Shown one piece after another: positions 8,237-18,053 of a stretch of DNA of 32,484 bases; positions within the stretch are counted from its first letter, which is position 1; every line of letters starts with the position of its first letter. The notes below the pieces were generated by a model. That model was not told where the DNA came from, ran no database searches, and saw only the letters and a program-made list of their open reading frames with translations. This DNA comes from an uncultured archaeon (GTDB lineage Archaea; Nanobdellota; Nanobdellia; Woesearchaeales; UBA583): assembly GCA_937138345.1 (NCBI GenBank), contig CAKZOW010000021.1, forward strand, positions 1 to 32,484, written 5' to 3'. Both the position numbers and the translations under genes were made by a program.

Positions 8237-11147
8237 GAGAAATAAAAATATACAAATGGAGTTGAACTTTTCATTATTGAAAAGATTTTTTTACTTACAT
8301 GTATTTTTATTATTTTTTGTAATTTCATATTCAAATTCTTACGCTACTTGGTATGACCCTAATTTTCAATTTAAACTTCCAATTGATTTAAGTGTTAGTT
8401 CTGGAACCACTCAGGCAAACCACTCAGTTGAAATAGTTATTAATTCTTCTATGGTGGGTCCTAGTTTTATTTGGTCAAATGAGTGTAGTGATAATTCATT
8501 TAGAGGAAGATTTGTAAATAGTTCTCAAGATGGAGAACTACCACACTTTGTTTCTAATTGTTCTATTTCTAATCAAAGTATGACTGTTTGGGTGAAGGTA
8601 GAGGAGGTGATCTCAACTAGTCCAATAACAATATATATGTACTATGGAAATACTGGTGGAACATATAGTTCTAATCCTGAGAATACTTTTACTTATTATG
8701 CTAATTTTAGCGAGTTTACCTTTGGTTCTGGATCTAGTCAAGATGCTGATGGATTTTATAATGTTTTAGATAATGGTAGAGCTGTAAATGTTTATGGAAA
8801 CACGTGGAAATCACTCTCAGGTCAAACTTGGAATATTGATAATAGTGGAAATGAAATTTTAGAAATAGATATGATTGCACAAGATTGTGGAGAAATTGTT
8901 GGATTTGGACTTTTAACTACTGATGGTATTTCTTCTCCGAGAACATATAAATGGTGTGGTAGTCAAGGATGGGGTGTTGCTCCTGAAGTTACTTATAGTG
9001 GTCTTGGAACATGGCAAAGAGTACAAGCAATTTTAAATGATTTTACTGAAGTTGCTACAAGACTTCATTTAGCTGCTGATGATGATGCAGATGGGTCTAC
9101 AAATTATACTTATAGAGATGTAAAAATTAGAAAGTACCATAGTGTTGAGCCTAGCTATAATTTTGGAACTGAAGAGGTTGCAAATGTTTCTTTAATTTAC
9201 AAGTCACCTGTAGATAATTTTAGAACTAGAATGACAACATTTCCAATTAGCTGTGGTGGTATTACAATTAATACTTCTAGTTTGGAAAATGTATCTCTAT
9301 ATGGTAACTTCTCTGGGACTTATGAACTCTATGACACTGAGAACCTTTCAGGATTAAGTGATAATGCTACATTTTCAGTTACTGTTCCAAATGTTGATGC
9401 TAGTTATTTATGGAATTGTGAAGTTTATGACAATGCAGGAAACAGTGATTTTGGTGATACTAATTATACTATTGAAGTTGATATTACTCCTCCTAGTGTT
9501 ACAATTATTTCACCTCAAGGATTAGTTAATGATGTAACGCCAAGACTTAATGTTTCATTTAATGAGAATGTTAGTTCTGCTTGGTATAGTATAAATTCTA
9601 GTAATAATATTTCTTTGTGTACTGAGTGTAATTTTTCTTCAGAGAATTTTTTTCATCTCTCAGAGGGAAGTTATTCTATAGAAGTGTTTGCTCAAGACGA
9701 TGTAGGTAATGTCAATTCTTCAACTGAATCATTTATTGTAGATATGAACTCAACATATTTTGATGATTTTAGTGATAATTCTTCAATTGATATTTTTTCA
9801 GAATCTAAATGGAATGGTTCTGCTATCACTTTTTCTGGCGGATTTGAATATTATGAAGGTATTGCTGTAGGTATTGGGCCAAATGATTTAACATTTGTTG
9901 CCAATCAGTTAAATGGAGCTCCAAATGCAGGTGATGTTGGTACTGATTGTAGTGGATCTTGTTGGTTTATTGATCCTTTTGGAAATAATAGATCTGTTTT
10001 TGCAGGAGATATGGATATTGTAGCTTTAGATGGAGATTTTACTACGCAAGGTTTTATTGTCTATTCAAATACTGATGTTGAGACTCGTTTTGCAGGAATT
10101 AACCCTGAGAGTGGACCTTATTTTTTTGCTGCATGTTTTAGTTCAGGACAGTGGTTTTATGATGATAATGATGGATGTACAATTCCTTTTACTCCAAATG
10201 CTGATGATGTAATTGTTGCAAATTTGACTTGGGGAATTACAAATGTTAGTGAAATTTCTATTAGTGGAACTGGTAGTTCACTTCTAACTTCAAAAGAAAT
10301 TAATACAACACTTCCAATTTATTCTATAGAAAATATTACTTGGAATGAGCTTAACACTGATGCAAATAATACTATTGCTGTTGAGTTATCCCTTGATTCT
10401 GGAATTACTTGGTACAATGTTTCAAATGGAAGTAACTTAACTAATATTACTCCCGGAAATAGCTTAGTTTATAGAGTAAATATGACTTCTGAGAATCAAA
10501 GAGAAATTGGTATTGATTCAATTCATATTACTTGGTCACATATACAAGTTGGAGAGCCTACTATTGTATTACTTTCTCCTGAAGATAATGCAACACTTAT
10601 TAGAGGAAATGAACTTGAATTTTTATTTAATGTGAGTGATGATGATACTAATTTAACATGTAATCTTTTTATTGATGGTAATTTGACTCAAAGTAGATCT
10701 TGTTCTTCAAATAGTTCTGTTTCATTTAATGTAAGTGATCTTGGTATTGGTACTTATAACTGGAATGTTCAAGTAGTTGATAATGATAGTTTTATTGTTA
10801 ATTCCAGTACTAGATATTTTAATGTTGAGAGAAGTATTTTTATTGATGTTGATAAGTCTCTGAGTTATTTGTCTTCTAATATGTATTTAGTTGAGTTAAA
10901 AATTGAAAATAAATTTGATACTCCATATAATGGAACATTACTTGACTTTATCGATGAGGATATGAGTTATGGTTCATTTAGTAGAATTAATGATTTTAGT
11001 GATACAATCACTGGTTTAAAATATAGTGGGGATATTATTGGATGGGATATTTCTTTGAGTGGAAATGAAACTCAGTATATTAATTATTCTCTCTCAGGAG
11101 TTGATAATTATATGATAATTGATATTTTTATGCTTGGTTTTGAATAA
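8235..11147 (+). CDS. Large secreted/surface protein, DUF2341 domain plus Ig-like repeats (alternative start ATG 8256)
   Basis: Signal peptide; WYDPNFQFKLPIDLSV...TSPITIYMYYGNTGG typical of DUF2341; repeated Ig-like segments (PSVTIISPQG, PTIVLLSPEDNATL); many N-x-S/T sequons. Confidence 0.8.
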   Translation: MRNKNIQMELNFSLLKRFFYLHVFLLFFVISYSNSYATWYDPNFQFKLPIDLSVSSGTTQANHSVEIVINSSMVGPSFIWSNECSDNSFRGRFVNSSQDGELPHFVSNCSISNQSMTVWVKVEEVISTSPITIYMYYGNTGGTYSSNPENTFTYYANFSEFTFGSGSSQDADGFYNVLDNGRAVNVYGNTWKSLSGQTWNIDNSGNEILEIDMIAQDCGEIVGFGLLTTDGISSPRTYKWCGSQGWGVAPEVTYSGLGTWQRVQAILNDFTEVATRLHLAADDDADGSTNYTYRDVKIRKYHSVEPSYNFGTEEVANVSLIYKSPVDNFRTRMTTFPISCGGITINTSSLENVSLYGNFSGTYELYDTENLSGLSDNATFSVTVPNVDASYLWNCEVYDNAGNSDFGDTNYTIEVDITPPSVTIISPQGLVNDVTPRLNVSFNENVSSAWYSINSSNNISLCTECNFSSENFFHLSEGSYSIEVFAQDDVGNVNSSTESFIVDMNSTYFDDFSDNSSIDIFSESKWNGSAITFSGGFEYYEGIAVGIGPNDLTFVANQLNGAPNAGDVGTDCSGSCWFIDPFGNNRSVFAGDMDIVALDGDFTTQGFIVYSNTDVETRFAGINPESGPYFFAACFSSGQWFYDDNDGCTIPFTPNADDVIVANLTWGITNVSEISISGTGSSLLTSKEINTTLPIYSIENITWNELNTDANNTIAVELSLDSGITWYNVSNGSNLTNITPGNSLVYRVNMTSENQREIGIDSIHITWSHIQVGEPTIVLLSPEDNATLIRGNELEFLFNVSDDDTNLTCNLFIDGNLTQSRSCSSNSSVSFNVSDLGIGTYNWNVQVVDNDSFIVNSSTRYFNVERSIFIDVDKSLSYLSSNMYLVELKIENKFDTPYNGTLLDFIDEDMSYGSFSRINDFSDTITGLKYSGDIIGWDISLSGNETQYINYSLSGVDNYMIIDIFMLGFE

Positions 11148-11171
11148 ATTAATTTTTAAAAACCTAATAAA

Positions 11172-11780
11172 TCAAGATTTAGTTTTTTGAATTATTTCAA
11201 GTAGTTCTTCATAATTGTCTACAATTGCAATTGTTTCTCCTTGTTTTAGAGTTTCTCTTTTATGAACTCCCCAAGTTACCCCAATTGATTTGATTCCAAC
11301 TTCTTCTGCCTCCCTTAGGTCTCCTAATGTGTCTGTTACAAATAAACACTCTTCTTTTTTTAGATTATATTTTTCTAAAATCATTTCGAATTTTTTTACT
11401 TTTGATACTTCGATATCAAATCCTAAAATTTCTTTAAATGAATGTTCTTTTTCAATTAACGATAAGAAATGTTTTACATTATAGGTTGGTGCTGATGTAT
11501 TTATGAAGAGAGAATAATTTTTTTCTAGTTCTTCTATTAATTCTTTTGCTCCATTATAAAATGAATCTTTTGTTGTATCGTTTAGGAAAAAAGCGTCAAT
11601 TTCTTCTCGATGTTCTTTTACAAATTTCTTAATAATTGGATGTGAATGTGCATTTCCATGGAAAATTTCTTCAATTTCATTCTCTGAAATATCTGGATGA
11701 TGAATTAAAGTAAATTTATGAAGAGTTTCTCTTGAGTCTATGAGAACTCCATCGAAATCAAAAATAATACTTTGTATCAT
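11172..11780 (-). CDS. HAD-superfamily hydrolase (phosphoglycolate phosphatase-like)
   Basis: MIQSIIFDFDGVLIDS motif I, FINTSAP motif II, FVTDTLGDLREAEEVGIKSIGVTWG. Confidence 0.85.
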   Translation of the reverse strand: MIQSIIFDFDGVLIDSRETLHKFTLIHHPDISENEIEEIFHGNAHSHPIIKKFVKEHREEIDAFFLNDTTKDSFYNGAKELIEELEKNYSLFINTSAPTYNVKHFLSLIEKEHSFKEILGFDIEVSKVKKFEMILEKYNLKKEECLFVTDTLGDLREAEEVGIKSIGVTWGVHKRETLKQGETIAIVDNYEELLEIIQKTKS

Positions 11781-11833
11781 TTTTGGTCACCACTCAAAGT
11801 TCGTAGAAAGTCGAAGATAATTGCTTTAATCAT
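11777..11833 (-). other. 18-aa mini-ORF echoing the HAD N-terminus, bridging topA stop and HAD start
   Basis: ATG overlaps the topA stop region (GATGATTAA) and TGA overlaps the HAD start (ATGA); encodes MIKAIIFDFLRTLSGDQK*. Confidence 0.5.
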
Positions 11834-14264
11834 CTTTTTTCTTTGTAGTTTTTTTTGCTGTGGTTGTTTTCTTTTTTGTAGTTGTTTTTTTCTTTGCTGG
11901 AGCTTTTTTTTTTGCAACAGTTACAATTGGATTTTCTTTGTCTACTTTTCCATCTGAGATTTTCATCATTGTTTTACATTTTGGATAATTATCACAACCT
12001 AAAAATTCCCCATAAAATGATTTTCTGAGTTTCATGTGTCCTTCATTACAAGTTGGACAAGTCATTCCTTCTTCTTCATATTTTTTATGACCTAGTTTTG
12101 CTTCTTCTTCCTCAGGAGTTTCTGGGTTAATACATACTTTTCTCATATTTCCTTCTGTTTTTCCATTTAAAATCCAGATTTTTCCATCTTTGTCTACAGC
12201 ATCTTCCTCAAGACCCCTAATTACTCCTACTGGTGCGTTGAAAATTGTTTTACAATCAGGATATTTATCACATGCAATAAAGTATTTTTTGAATTTCTTA
12301 GATTGTTTTAGCACTAAGGTTCCTTCTGAACATTGAGGACATGGAGCAATTCTTGCCATTGCTGCTCTTGCAAGTTTTGCAGCATCTGCAAGCCTCTCAC
12401 CTAGTTTGATTTCTTTTGATTTAATATCGTCTAAAATTTTTCCCAATTCTTCTTTTGCAACATTTAACACTTTTTCAGGAGTTGATTTTTCTTCTCGAAT
12501 TTCTTCCATTTCTTCTTCAAATTTTCGAGTAAGTTCTTCATCAACTAAAGTTGGCATCTCATCTGCAATTACTTCATCCATTTTAATTCCAAGTTCTGTT
12601 ACTTTAATGGATTTGTCAATAATATATCCTCTTTTTCTAAGGTTTTCTAAAATATCAGCTCTTGTTGCTTTAGTCCCTAGATTCCTTTTTTCTAACTCCT
12701 TAATAATGGACGCATCTGTGTATCTTTTTGGAGGAGATGTTTGTTTTTTATTTTCAGATATTTTTTTATTAATTACTTCTTCTCCTTTGTCCAGTTTTGG
12801 AAGTTCAACATCCTCAAATTTCAAATATGGTTCATAAAGTAGATGCCATTGGGGGTCAATTGTTCTTGTTCCTTTTAGAATGAAATTATGATTGTTAATG
12901 TCTACTGTAATTGTATTTGTCTCTCTTGTTGCTGGTTTTCCAAATACTGCGAAAAATCTTTTTACAATTAAATCATATACTTTTTTTTCTTGGTCTGTTA
13001 AGTTTCCTGCAAGCTCACCTGTAGGATGTATTGCTGGGTGTGCAGGATCTGATTTTTTACCTTCATTTGGTTTTAAGTCTGGATTAATTTTTTTAACGAG
13101 TTGTGCCTTTTCTCTGTAGTTTGGCATTTTCTCTAATTTTTCTAATTTCTTATCTAACTCTAATTCTTTTGGTAATTTTTGAGATGATGTTCTTGGATAT
13201 GAAGTAACTCCAGAGACATATAATTTTTGAGCAATTTCTAATGTTCTTTTAGGAGAATAACCTAGATGATTTGATGCCTCCATTTGAAGAGATGTTAAAT
13301 CAAAAGGAGTTGGAACATTTTGTTTAAATTGTCTTGCAGTAATATCTTTAATTGTTCCATTTTTTCCTTTTGTTTCTTCTACTACTTTTTTCTTGAAGTC
13401 TTCATCAAAAATTTTATTTCTATCAACTGTTTTTTTCTTTTCAGTTTCAGTATTTTTATCATCATCTTCACCTTCTAAATCTTCGTCTGCATTAGCATCT
13501 TTTTTTACTAATTGCTGTTCTTTTGCAATATCTAAAGGTAGTTCATACTGTGCTTTAATATCTGTTGATTTGCATGTTCCATCTAGAAATACTTCCCAGA
13601 ATGTTTCTGGATTAAATGCTTCAATTTGTTTTTCTCTTGTTGCTAAAAAGTGAAGTGCTGGCGCTTGAACTCTTCCTGTTGAGAGTACTTTAAATTGACC
13701 TGCTCCTTTTTTAATTGACTCTGTAAATGCTCTTGATAAATTAATACCATAAAACCAATCTAAATGGTGCCGAGTGTCACCTGCATTTGCCTGACCCCAT
13801 TCTAAATGTGGTTGCTTATTATCATAGGCTTTTTGTAGATCTCCTTTTGTAAGTGTTGAGAACTTCATCCTATTTGCATCTTTTCTTCCAAGTGCAAATC
13901 TTACAACGTTGAGTCCAATTACTTCTCCTTCAATATCAAAGTCTGAAGCAACAGTTACTTCATCCGCGTTCTTTCCTAGAGTCTCGAGACATTTGACATA
14001 GTCTTTTGTGTAAGCTAAATCTTTTGAGGTTTTCCAAGTTGCTTTCCATTCAGTATCAAAAACAGGATATGTCCAAGATTCACCTCCTTTTTCTCCTAGT
14101 CCATAAAGATGACCTACTGCAGAGGCAACTAAAATATTTTTTCCATTTCTAGTTACTTGATAATAATTTACTCCTGATTCTTTGAGTTTTTTTGCTGAAC
14201 CTAGGGCTTCTGCAATTTTTTGAGCTGCTTGAGGCTTTTCAGATACTATTAATTCGTAGGACAT
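11826..14264 (-). CDS. topA: DNA topoisomerase I (type IA) with C4 zinc ribbons and lysine-rich tail
   Basis: MSYELIVSEKPQAAQKIAEAL Toprim, GINLSRAF, STGRVQAPAL, SYPRTSSQKLP; two C-x2-C...C-x4/5-C motifs; AKKKAPAKKKTTTKKKTTTAKKTTKKKDD tail. Confidence 0.95.
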   Translation of the reverse strand: MSYELIVSEKPQAAQKIAEALGSAKKLKESGVNYYQVTRNGKNILVASAVGHLYGLGEKGGESWTYPVFDTEWKATWKTSKDLAYTKDYVKCLETLGKNADEVTVASDFDIEGEVIGLNVVRFALGRKDANRMKFSTLTKGDLQKAYDNKQPHLEWGQANAGDTRHHLDWFYGINLSRAFTESIKKGAGQFKVLSTGRVQAPALHFLATREKQIEAFNPETFWEVFLDGTCKSTDIKAQYELPLDIAKEQQLVKKDANADEDLEGEDDDKNTETEKKKTVDRNKIFDEDFKKKVVEETKGKNGTIKDITARQFKQNVPTPFDLTSLQMEASNHLGYSPKRTLEIAQKLYVSGVTSYPRTSSQKLPKELELDKKLEKLEKMPNYREKAQLVKKINPDLKPNEGKKSDPAHPAIHPTGELAGNLTDQEKKVYDLIVKRFFAVFGKPATRETNTITVDINNHNFILKGTRTIDPQWHLLYEPYLKFEDVELPKLDKGEEVINKKISENKKQTSPPKRYTDASIIKELEKRNLGTKATRADILENLRKRGYIIDKSIKVTELGIKMDEVIADEMPTLVDEELTRKFEEEMEEIREEKSTPEKVLNVAKEELGKILDDIKSKEIKLGERLADAAKLARAAMARIAPCPQCSEGTLVLKQSKKFKKYFIACDKYPDCKTIFNAPVGVIRGLEEDAVDKDGKIWILNGKTEGNMRKVCINPETPEEEEAKLGHKKYEEEGMTCPTCNEGHMKLRKSFYGEFLGCDNYPKCKTMMKISDGKVDKENPIVTVAKKKAPAKKKTTTKKKTTTAKKTTKKKDD

Positions 14265-14334
14265 TTTTTAATCTAGTAAAAATAGGGTATTGTTTTTTAT
14301 AAGAGTTTGGTACTAAAGGTGTAGAAAAATAAGA

Positions 14335-14580
14335 CTACATATCTCCTATAAATAAATCTTTTCCATCTACAACAGAAACTAGGTACATTACATTATCTGC
14401 TCTTAATGCGTTAAAAATTGTTTGAGAAATAAATTCTAAGTCTTCATCTAATTGGAATGTTATAATTTCTTTACGTTTTGAAAGATTTATTCCAAAATGT
14501 TTTTTAAATGAATTTTTAATTCTTAAAAAATCTCCCTCAGAAACTTTTCTATCAATTTCTAAAGTAATTTTTGTAACCAT
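14335..14580 (-). CDS. Conserved-looking small protein of unknown function (81 aa)
   Basis: ORF with balanced composition, divergent from 14651 gene. Confidence 0.55.
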   Translation of the reverse strand: MVTKITLEIDRKVSEGDFLRIKNSFKKHFGINLSKRKEIITFQLDEDLEFISQTIFNALRADNVMYLVSVVDGKDLFIGDM

Positions 14581-14650
14581 AAATATAACTACTTTTTGTG
14601 CTTTATATTTTTTTGCTTAAGTTTTTATAGTACTATTATTATAATTATTT

Positions 14651-15478
14651 ATGCAAGAATTATATAAGAAATTATCTCAATATAGAAAAGAGGATATTTG
14701 TATTATTTCTGATTTTGATGCAACGCTTACCCAAGCAATTAAAAAAGATATGTCAAAAGGTTCTGATAGTTTCTCAGTATATGAAAATAATCCTCATCTT
14801 TTAGGAGAAGAATATATTATTTTAACAAATAGATTGTTTGAGAAATATTATGCTATCGAGCAAGACCCTGAAGTGCCTGGAGACGAAAAGGAGCTGGCGA
14901 TGGTTGAGTGGTGGACAAAAGAATTTGAGTTGTATAAAGCTCATGGTTTAAATCAAGATGTTTTTATTGAAATTATTCAACATAAATTAATTGAATTAAA
15001 ACATCATGTTGAAGATTTTTTGAAATTAAGTCATTCTATGAACATACCTGTTGTTATTTTTTCTGCTGGTGTGTATAATTTAATTCATGGTTTTCTGCAA
15101 AAAATTAATGCTGATTTTAATAATGTACATGTTGTTGCAAATATCTTTGAGTTTGATAATTCTGGAAACTTTGTTTCAACTAAAGGAGATCTAATTCATT
15201 CACTTAATAAAAATTTTGAAGAGTTATCTCACTTACCATTTTATTCTGATTTGCGAGATAAAAAAGTTGCAATTATTTTAGGAGATTCCGTATCTGATAT
15301 GAATATGGTTCGTGGTGGAGATTTTGAAGAAGTGATTTCTATTGGTTTTTTCAATACATTGCCAGGACATAAAGATTATGAAAGAAGACTTAAAGCACAT
15401 CAAGAAACATTTGATATTGTTTTAGATGGAAGAGAAGATTTGGGTAAAGTTGTTGAGTTATTAAAATCAATTCAATAA
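14651..15478 (+). CDS. Pyrimidine 5'-nucleotidase-like HAD protein (UMPH-1 family)
   Basis: ICIISDFDATLTQ, VVIFSAGVYNLI, VAIILGDSVSDMNMVRG. Confidence 0.8.
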   Translation: MQELYKKLSQYRKEDICIISDFDATLTQAIKKDMSKGSDSFSVYENNPHLLGEEYIILTNRLFEKYYAIEQDPEVPGDEKELAMVEWWTKEFELYKAHGLNQDVFIEIIQHKLIELKHHVEDFLKLSHSMNIPVVIFSAGVYNLIHGFLQKINADFNNVHVVANIFEFDNSGNFVSTKGDLIHSLNKNFEELSHLPFYSDLRDKKVAIILGDSVSDMNMVRGGDFEEVISIGFFNTLPGHKDYERRLKAHQETFDIVLDGREDLGKVVELLKSIQ

Positions 15479-15508
15479 GTTTATAATTATAAATTTTCTA
15501 ATAGTATT

Positions 15509-16165
15509 ATGACAAAAATTCTTTTCTTCGACTGGGATGGAACTCTGTGCTCAAAGAGAGTTTCAGAAGAAGCAAATTTCCTTAGGACTCAAATGTTTGA
15601 ATCTTCTTTAGACAAAAAGGAACTGATAAGATTACAACATAATAACAATAATAATCATTACGCTTTAGTTCAATCTTATATTGCTTCATATCTTGGTGTT
15701 AATGAACCATCTTCTTCTTATGTTAAAAGTATTCAGGCAAACGTCTTTTGTACTCACTACATTCATTCTATTGCTAAAAAAGATCTTTTATTTGATGTTG
15801 ATGAGTTAAAACAATTCAAACAAAAGTATGATGTCAAACTTGTAATTGTAACGTCTCTTTGGGAAGGGGGAATCAAGTTAAGTCTTAATAAACTTGGGAT
15901 TAAAGATGTATTTGATGGAATTTATGGTTCTCCACATGATCTTTCAACTACAAAGCAAGAGAATCTGGAAAAAGCAATATCAGAAGTTGAGGGTGAACCT
16001 TTCCTTATGTCAGGAGATCGAGGTGAAGATATTGACGCAGGAGTTGCATGTAACTTGAAAACACTATTTTGCAATTATGGACATGGTTCCGTTGAGAATA
16101 CTGATTTCTCAATTGAAGAAGCTGAAGAATTACTTCCAATGCTTGAGAAAATTATTAATCATTAG
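15509..16165 (+). CDS. HAD-superfamily hydrolase
   Basis: ILFFDWDGTLCSKR motif I; LVIVTSLWEGG; FLMSGDRGEDIDAGVACNLKTLF. Confidence 0.75.
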   Translation: MTKILFFDWDGTLCSKRVSEEANFLRTQMFESSLDKKELIRLQHNNNNNHYALVQSYIASYLGVNEPSSSYVKSIQANVFCTHYIHSIAKKDLLFDVDELKQFKQKYDVKLVIVTSLWEGGIKLSLNKLGIKDVFDGIYGSPHDLSTTKQENLEKAISEVEGEPFLMSGDRGEDIDAGVACNLKTLFCNYGHGSVENTDFSIEEAEELLPMLEKIINH

Positions 16166-17703
16166 TATTTAACTCTTTGAGGTAATTCTTTTCCTATTTT
16201 TTCTTTCCATAATTGGTCAAGATAATCTTGTTTTTGCATTTTTGCATTCTTTGCTAATCTTGCTAATCCTTTATCAAACTTTGAACCATATTGTGCTGCT
16301 TTTTTTTGTCTCTCTAAATATTTTTCTTCTAGTTTTGTATGTTCTCTTGTTGCATCTCTTAGAACAATTTTTGATCTTACTTCTGAATTTAGATAAGGTT
16401 TTGCTTCAACTTCATCTTTAATTTCTTCAATTTTTTCTAGATCTAATTTATATTTTGCTGGAATTGATAATGCGTAGTTGATAAGTTCTTTATCTAAAAA
16501 TGGAACTCGCAATTCTTGAGTAAAGTTCATTGTAATTACATCATCACGATAAAGGTCTCTTTGATGCATAATCTTGAGTCCCTCGTAACATTCTTGATTT
16601 GGATCTTTTGCTTGCTTATGTCTTCTATATCCTGCAAATATTTCTTCTGAACCAAGTCCTGAAAACATAACATCAATACCATCTTCTTGTGCTCTCATGC
16701 ATGCCAGATAAAATGGAAGTGCAACCGATACTTTGATATAATCATTATCTTCAATTAAATTCATCACATCAATTGTTTGTTGTTCTAGTTCATCAACATG
16801 AGTTGTTGCAACATGGAATCTTAAAAAATGTTTTCTTGATATTTCATCTGCATAAATTAAATCTTGTGCTTCTTCAATATTATTCCCTTCAATTTTTGCA
16901 GTGTATGATATGAAATCACATCCTAATTCTTTAAGTATCAAAGCAATTACCGTTGAATCAATTCCTCCTGAGAATAAAAGTCCAACTTTTTTATTTTTGT
17001 TTGTAGGTAGCCTTTTTCTTACTGCTTCTTTAAGTAATTTCCAAGTCTTATCTTTTATTGTATGATACTCATCTTGTGTTTCTTGTTCTGGTTTTTCTAA
17101 AATTCTCTCTTCAATCATCACTTCTTTATTTTGAGTATTGTAGTGAAGAATTTCTGTAGGTAAAAGTTCTTTTGCATGTTCGTTTAATACTTTTTTTTCA
17201 GATGCAAATTCTAACTTTGAATTTTCGTCAATAAAATACCAAAGTGGCTTAACTCCAAGCGGATCTCTTGCTAACGTTATGATTTTTTTTTTGAGATATG
17301 CGAATGCGTAATCTGCTGAGAGAGGTGAGAGGGTTTCTGCTGAGATTTTTTCATGTGAGTCAAGATAAGCAAGAAGAGTTTGAGTATCTGAGTCTGTCTC
17401 AATGTCGAGTTCTTTGTTTAATTCTTTATAATTGTAAATCTCTCCATTAAATACTAAAACTCCTTTACCTTGAATTGGTTGGGGTTGGAATCCTTCAATT
17501 GAGTGCAAACCATGACCAAAACACATCTGTGTTTTGGTCGAGTTGCTTGTGGGACTAAATGACTGGAGACTTGAGTGTATTTCAAGTTTATTTCCATCAT
17601 AGATTCCATAAGCATCTTTTCCTCTATTTTGTAATAAATTTAAAGCTTTGAGAGTTTTTTCTTTAGAATTTTCATGATTAACAAAACCAATTATTGAACA
17701 CAT
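16162..17703 (-). CDS. asnB: Asparagine synthase (glutamine-hydrolysing)
   Basis: MCSIIGFVNH nucleophile Cys2 (start set to ATG 17703), GEIYNYKEL, LARDPLGVKPLWY, GLLFSGGIDSTVIA, MFSGLGSEEIFAGYRRH. Confidence 0.93.
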   Translation of the reverse strand: MCSIIGFVNHENSKEKTLKALNLLQNRGKDAYGIYDGNKLEIHSSLQSFSPTSNSTKTQMCFGHGLHSIEGFQPQPIQGKGVLVFNGEIYNYKELNKELDIETDSDTQTLLAYLDSHEKISAETLSPLSADYAFAYLKKKIITLARDPLGVKPLWYFIDENSKLEFASEKKVLNEHAKELLPTEILHYNTQNKEVMIEERILEKPEQETQDEYHTIKDKTWKLLKEAVRKRLPTNKNKKVGLLFSGGIDSTVIALILKELGCDFISYTAKIEGNNIEEAQDLIYADEISRKHFLRFHVATTHVDELEQQTIDVMNLIEDNDYIKVSVALPFYLACMRAQEDGIDVMFSGLGSEEIFAGYRRHKQAKDPNQECYEGLKIMHQRDLYRDDVITMNFTQELRVPFLDKELINYALSIPAKYKLDLEKIEEIKDEVEAKPYLNSEVRSKIVLRDATREHTKLEEKYLERQKKAAQYGSKFDKGLARLAKNAKMQKQDYLDQLWKEKIGKELPQRVKY

Positions 17704-17704
17704 T

Positions 17705-18022
17705 TTACAAATCACACTCCCTCATTAAACCTGCAGGATAAACATACAAGGGAGTTACATCTTTTTCTTGTAGTTCTAATCTAGTATCATTTACTTTGTA
17801 CACATCAAAACCCGTATCTTGTGGTTTCATTGTATATAGATATCCTTCCTGAAATAATGTTTGAGTTGCATTTTGATCAATTGTTAGATGATAAGAATTC
17901 GTAGAATATACTCTTACATTATTGATAAGTATTGCATTTTCAATCATACAATCATGGACTTTCATAAATGATAGTTCTGGACTAGATGATAGAGCAAGAA
18001 GTGTAACTAAAGTAGTTTTCAT
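17705..18022 (-). CDS. Hypothetical protein (105 aa)
   Basis: ORF immediately upstream of and abutting asnB. Confidence 0.5.
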   Translation of the reverse strand: MKTTLVTLLALSSSPELSFMKVHDCMIENAILINNVRVYSTNSYHLTIDQNATQTLFQEGYLYTMKPQDTGFDVYKVNDTRLELQEKDVTPLYVYPAGLMRECDL

Positions 18023-18053
18023 AAAATAATAAGTAGTATTTTATTTTTAAAGA

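Noticed and set aside
10030-10212. Plus-strand ORF of 60 aa
   Set aside because: Alternative frame inside the DUF2341 surface protein.
12406-12837. Plus-strand ORF of 143 aa
   Set aside because: Antisense to topA; Ser-rich low-complexity shadow of Glu/Lys-rich coding.
13393-13653. Plus-strand ORFs at 11772, 12892 and 13393
   Set aside because: Mostly antisense shadow frames of topA with biased composition.
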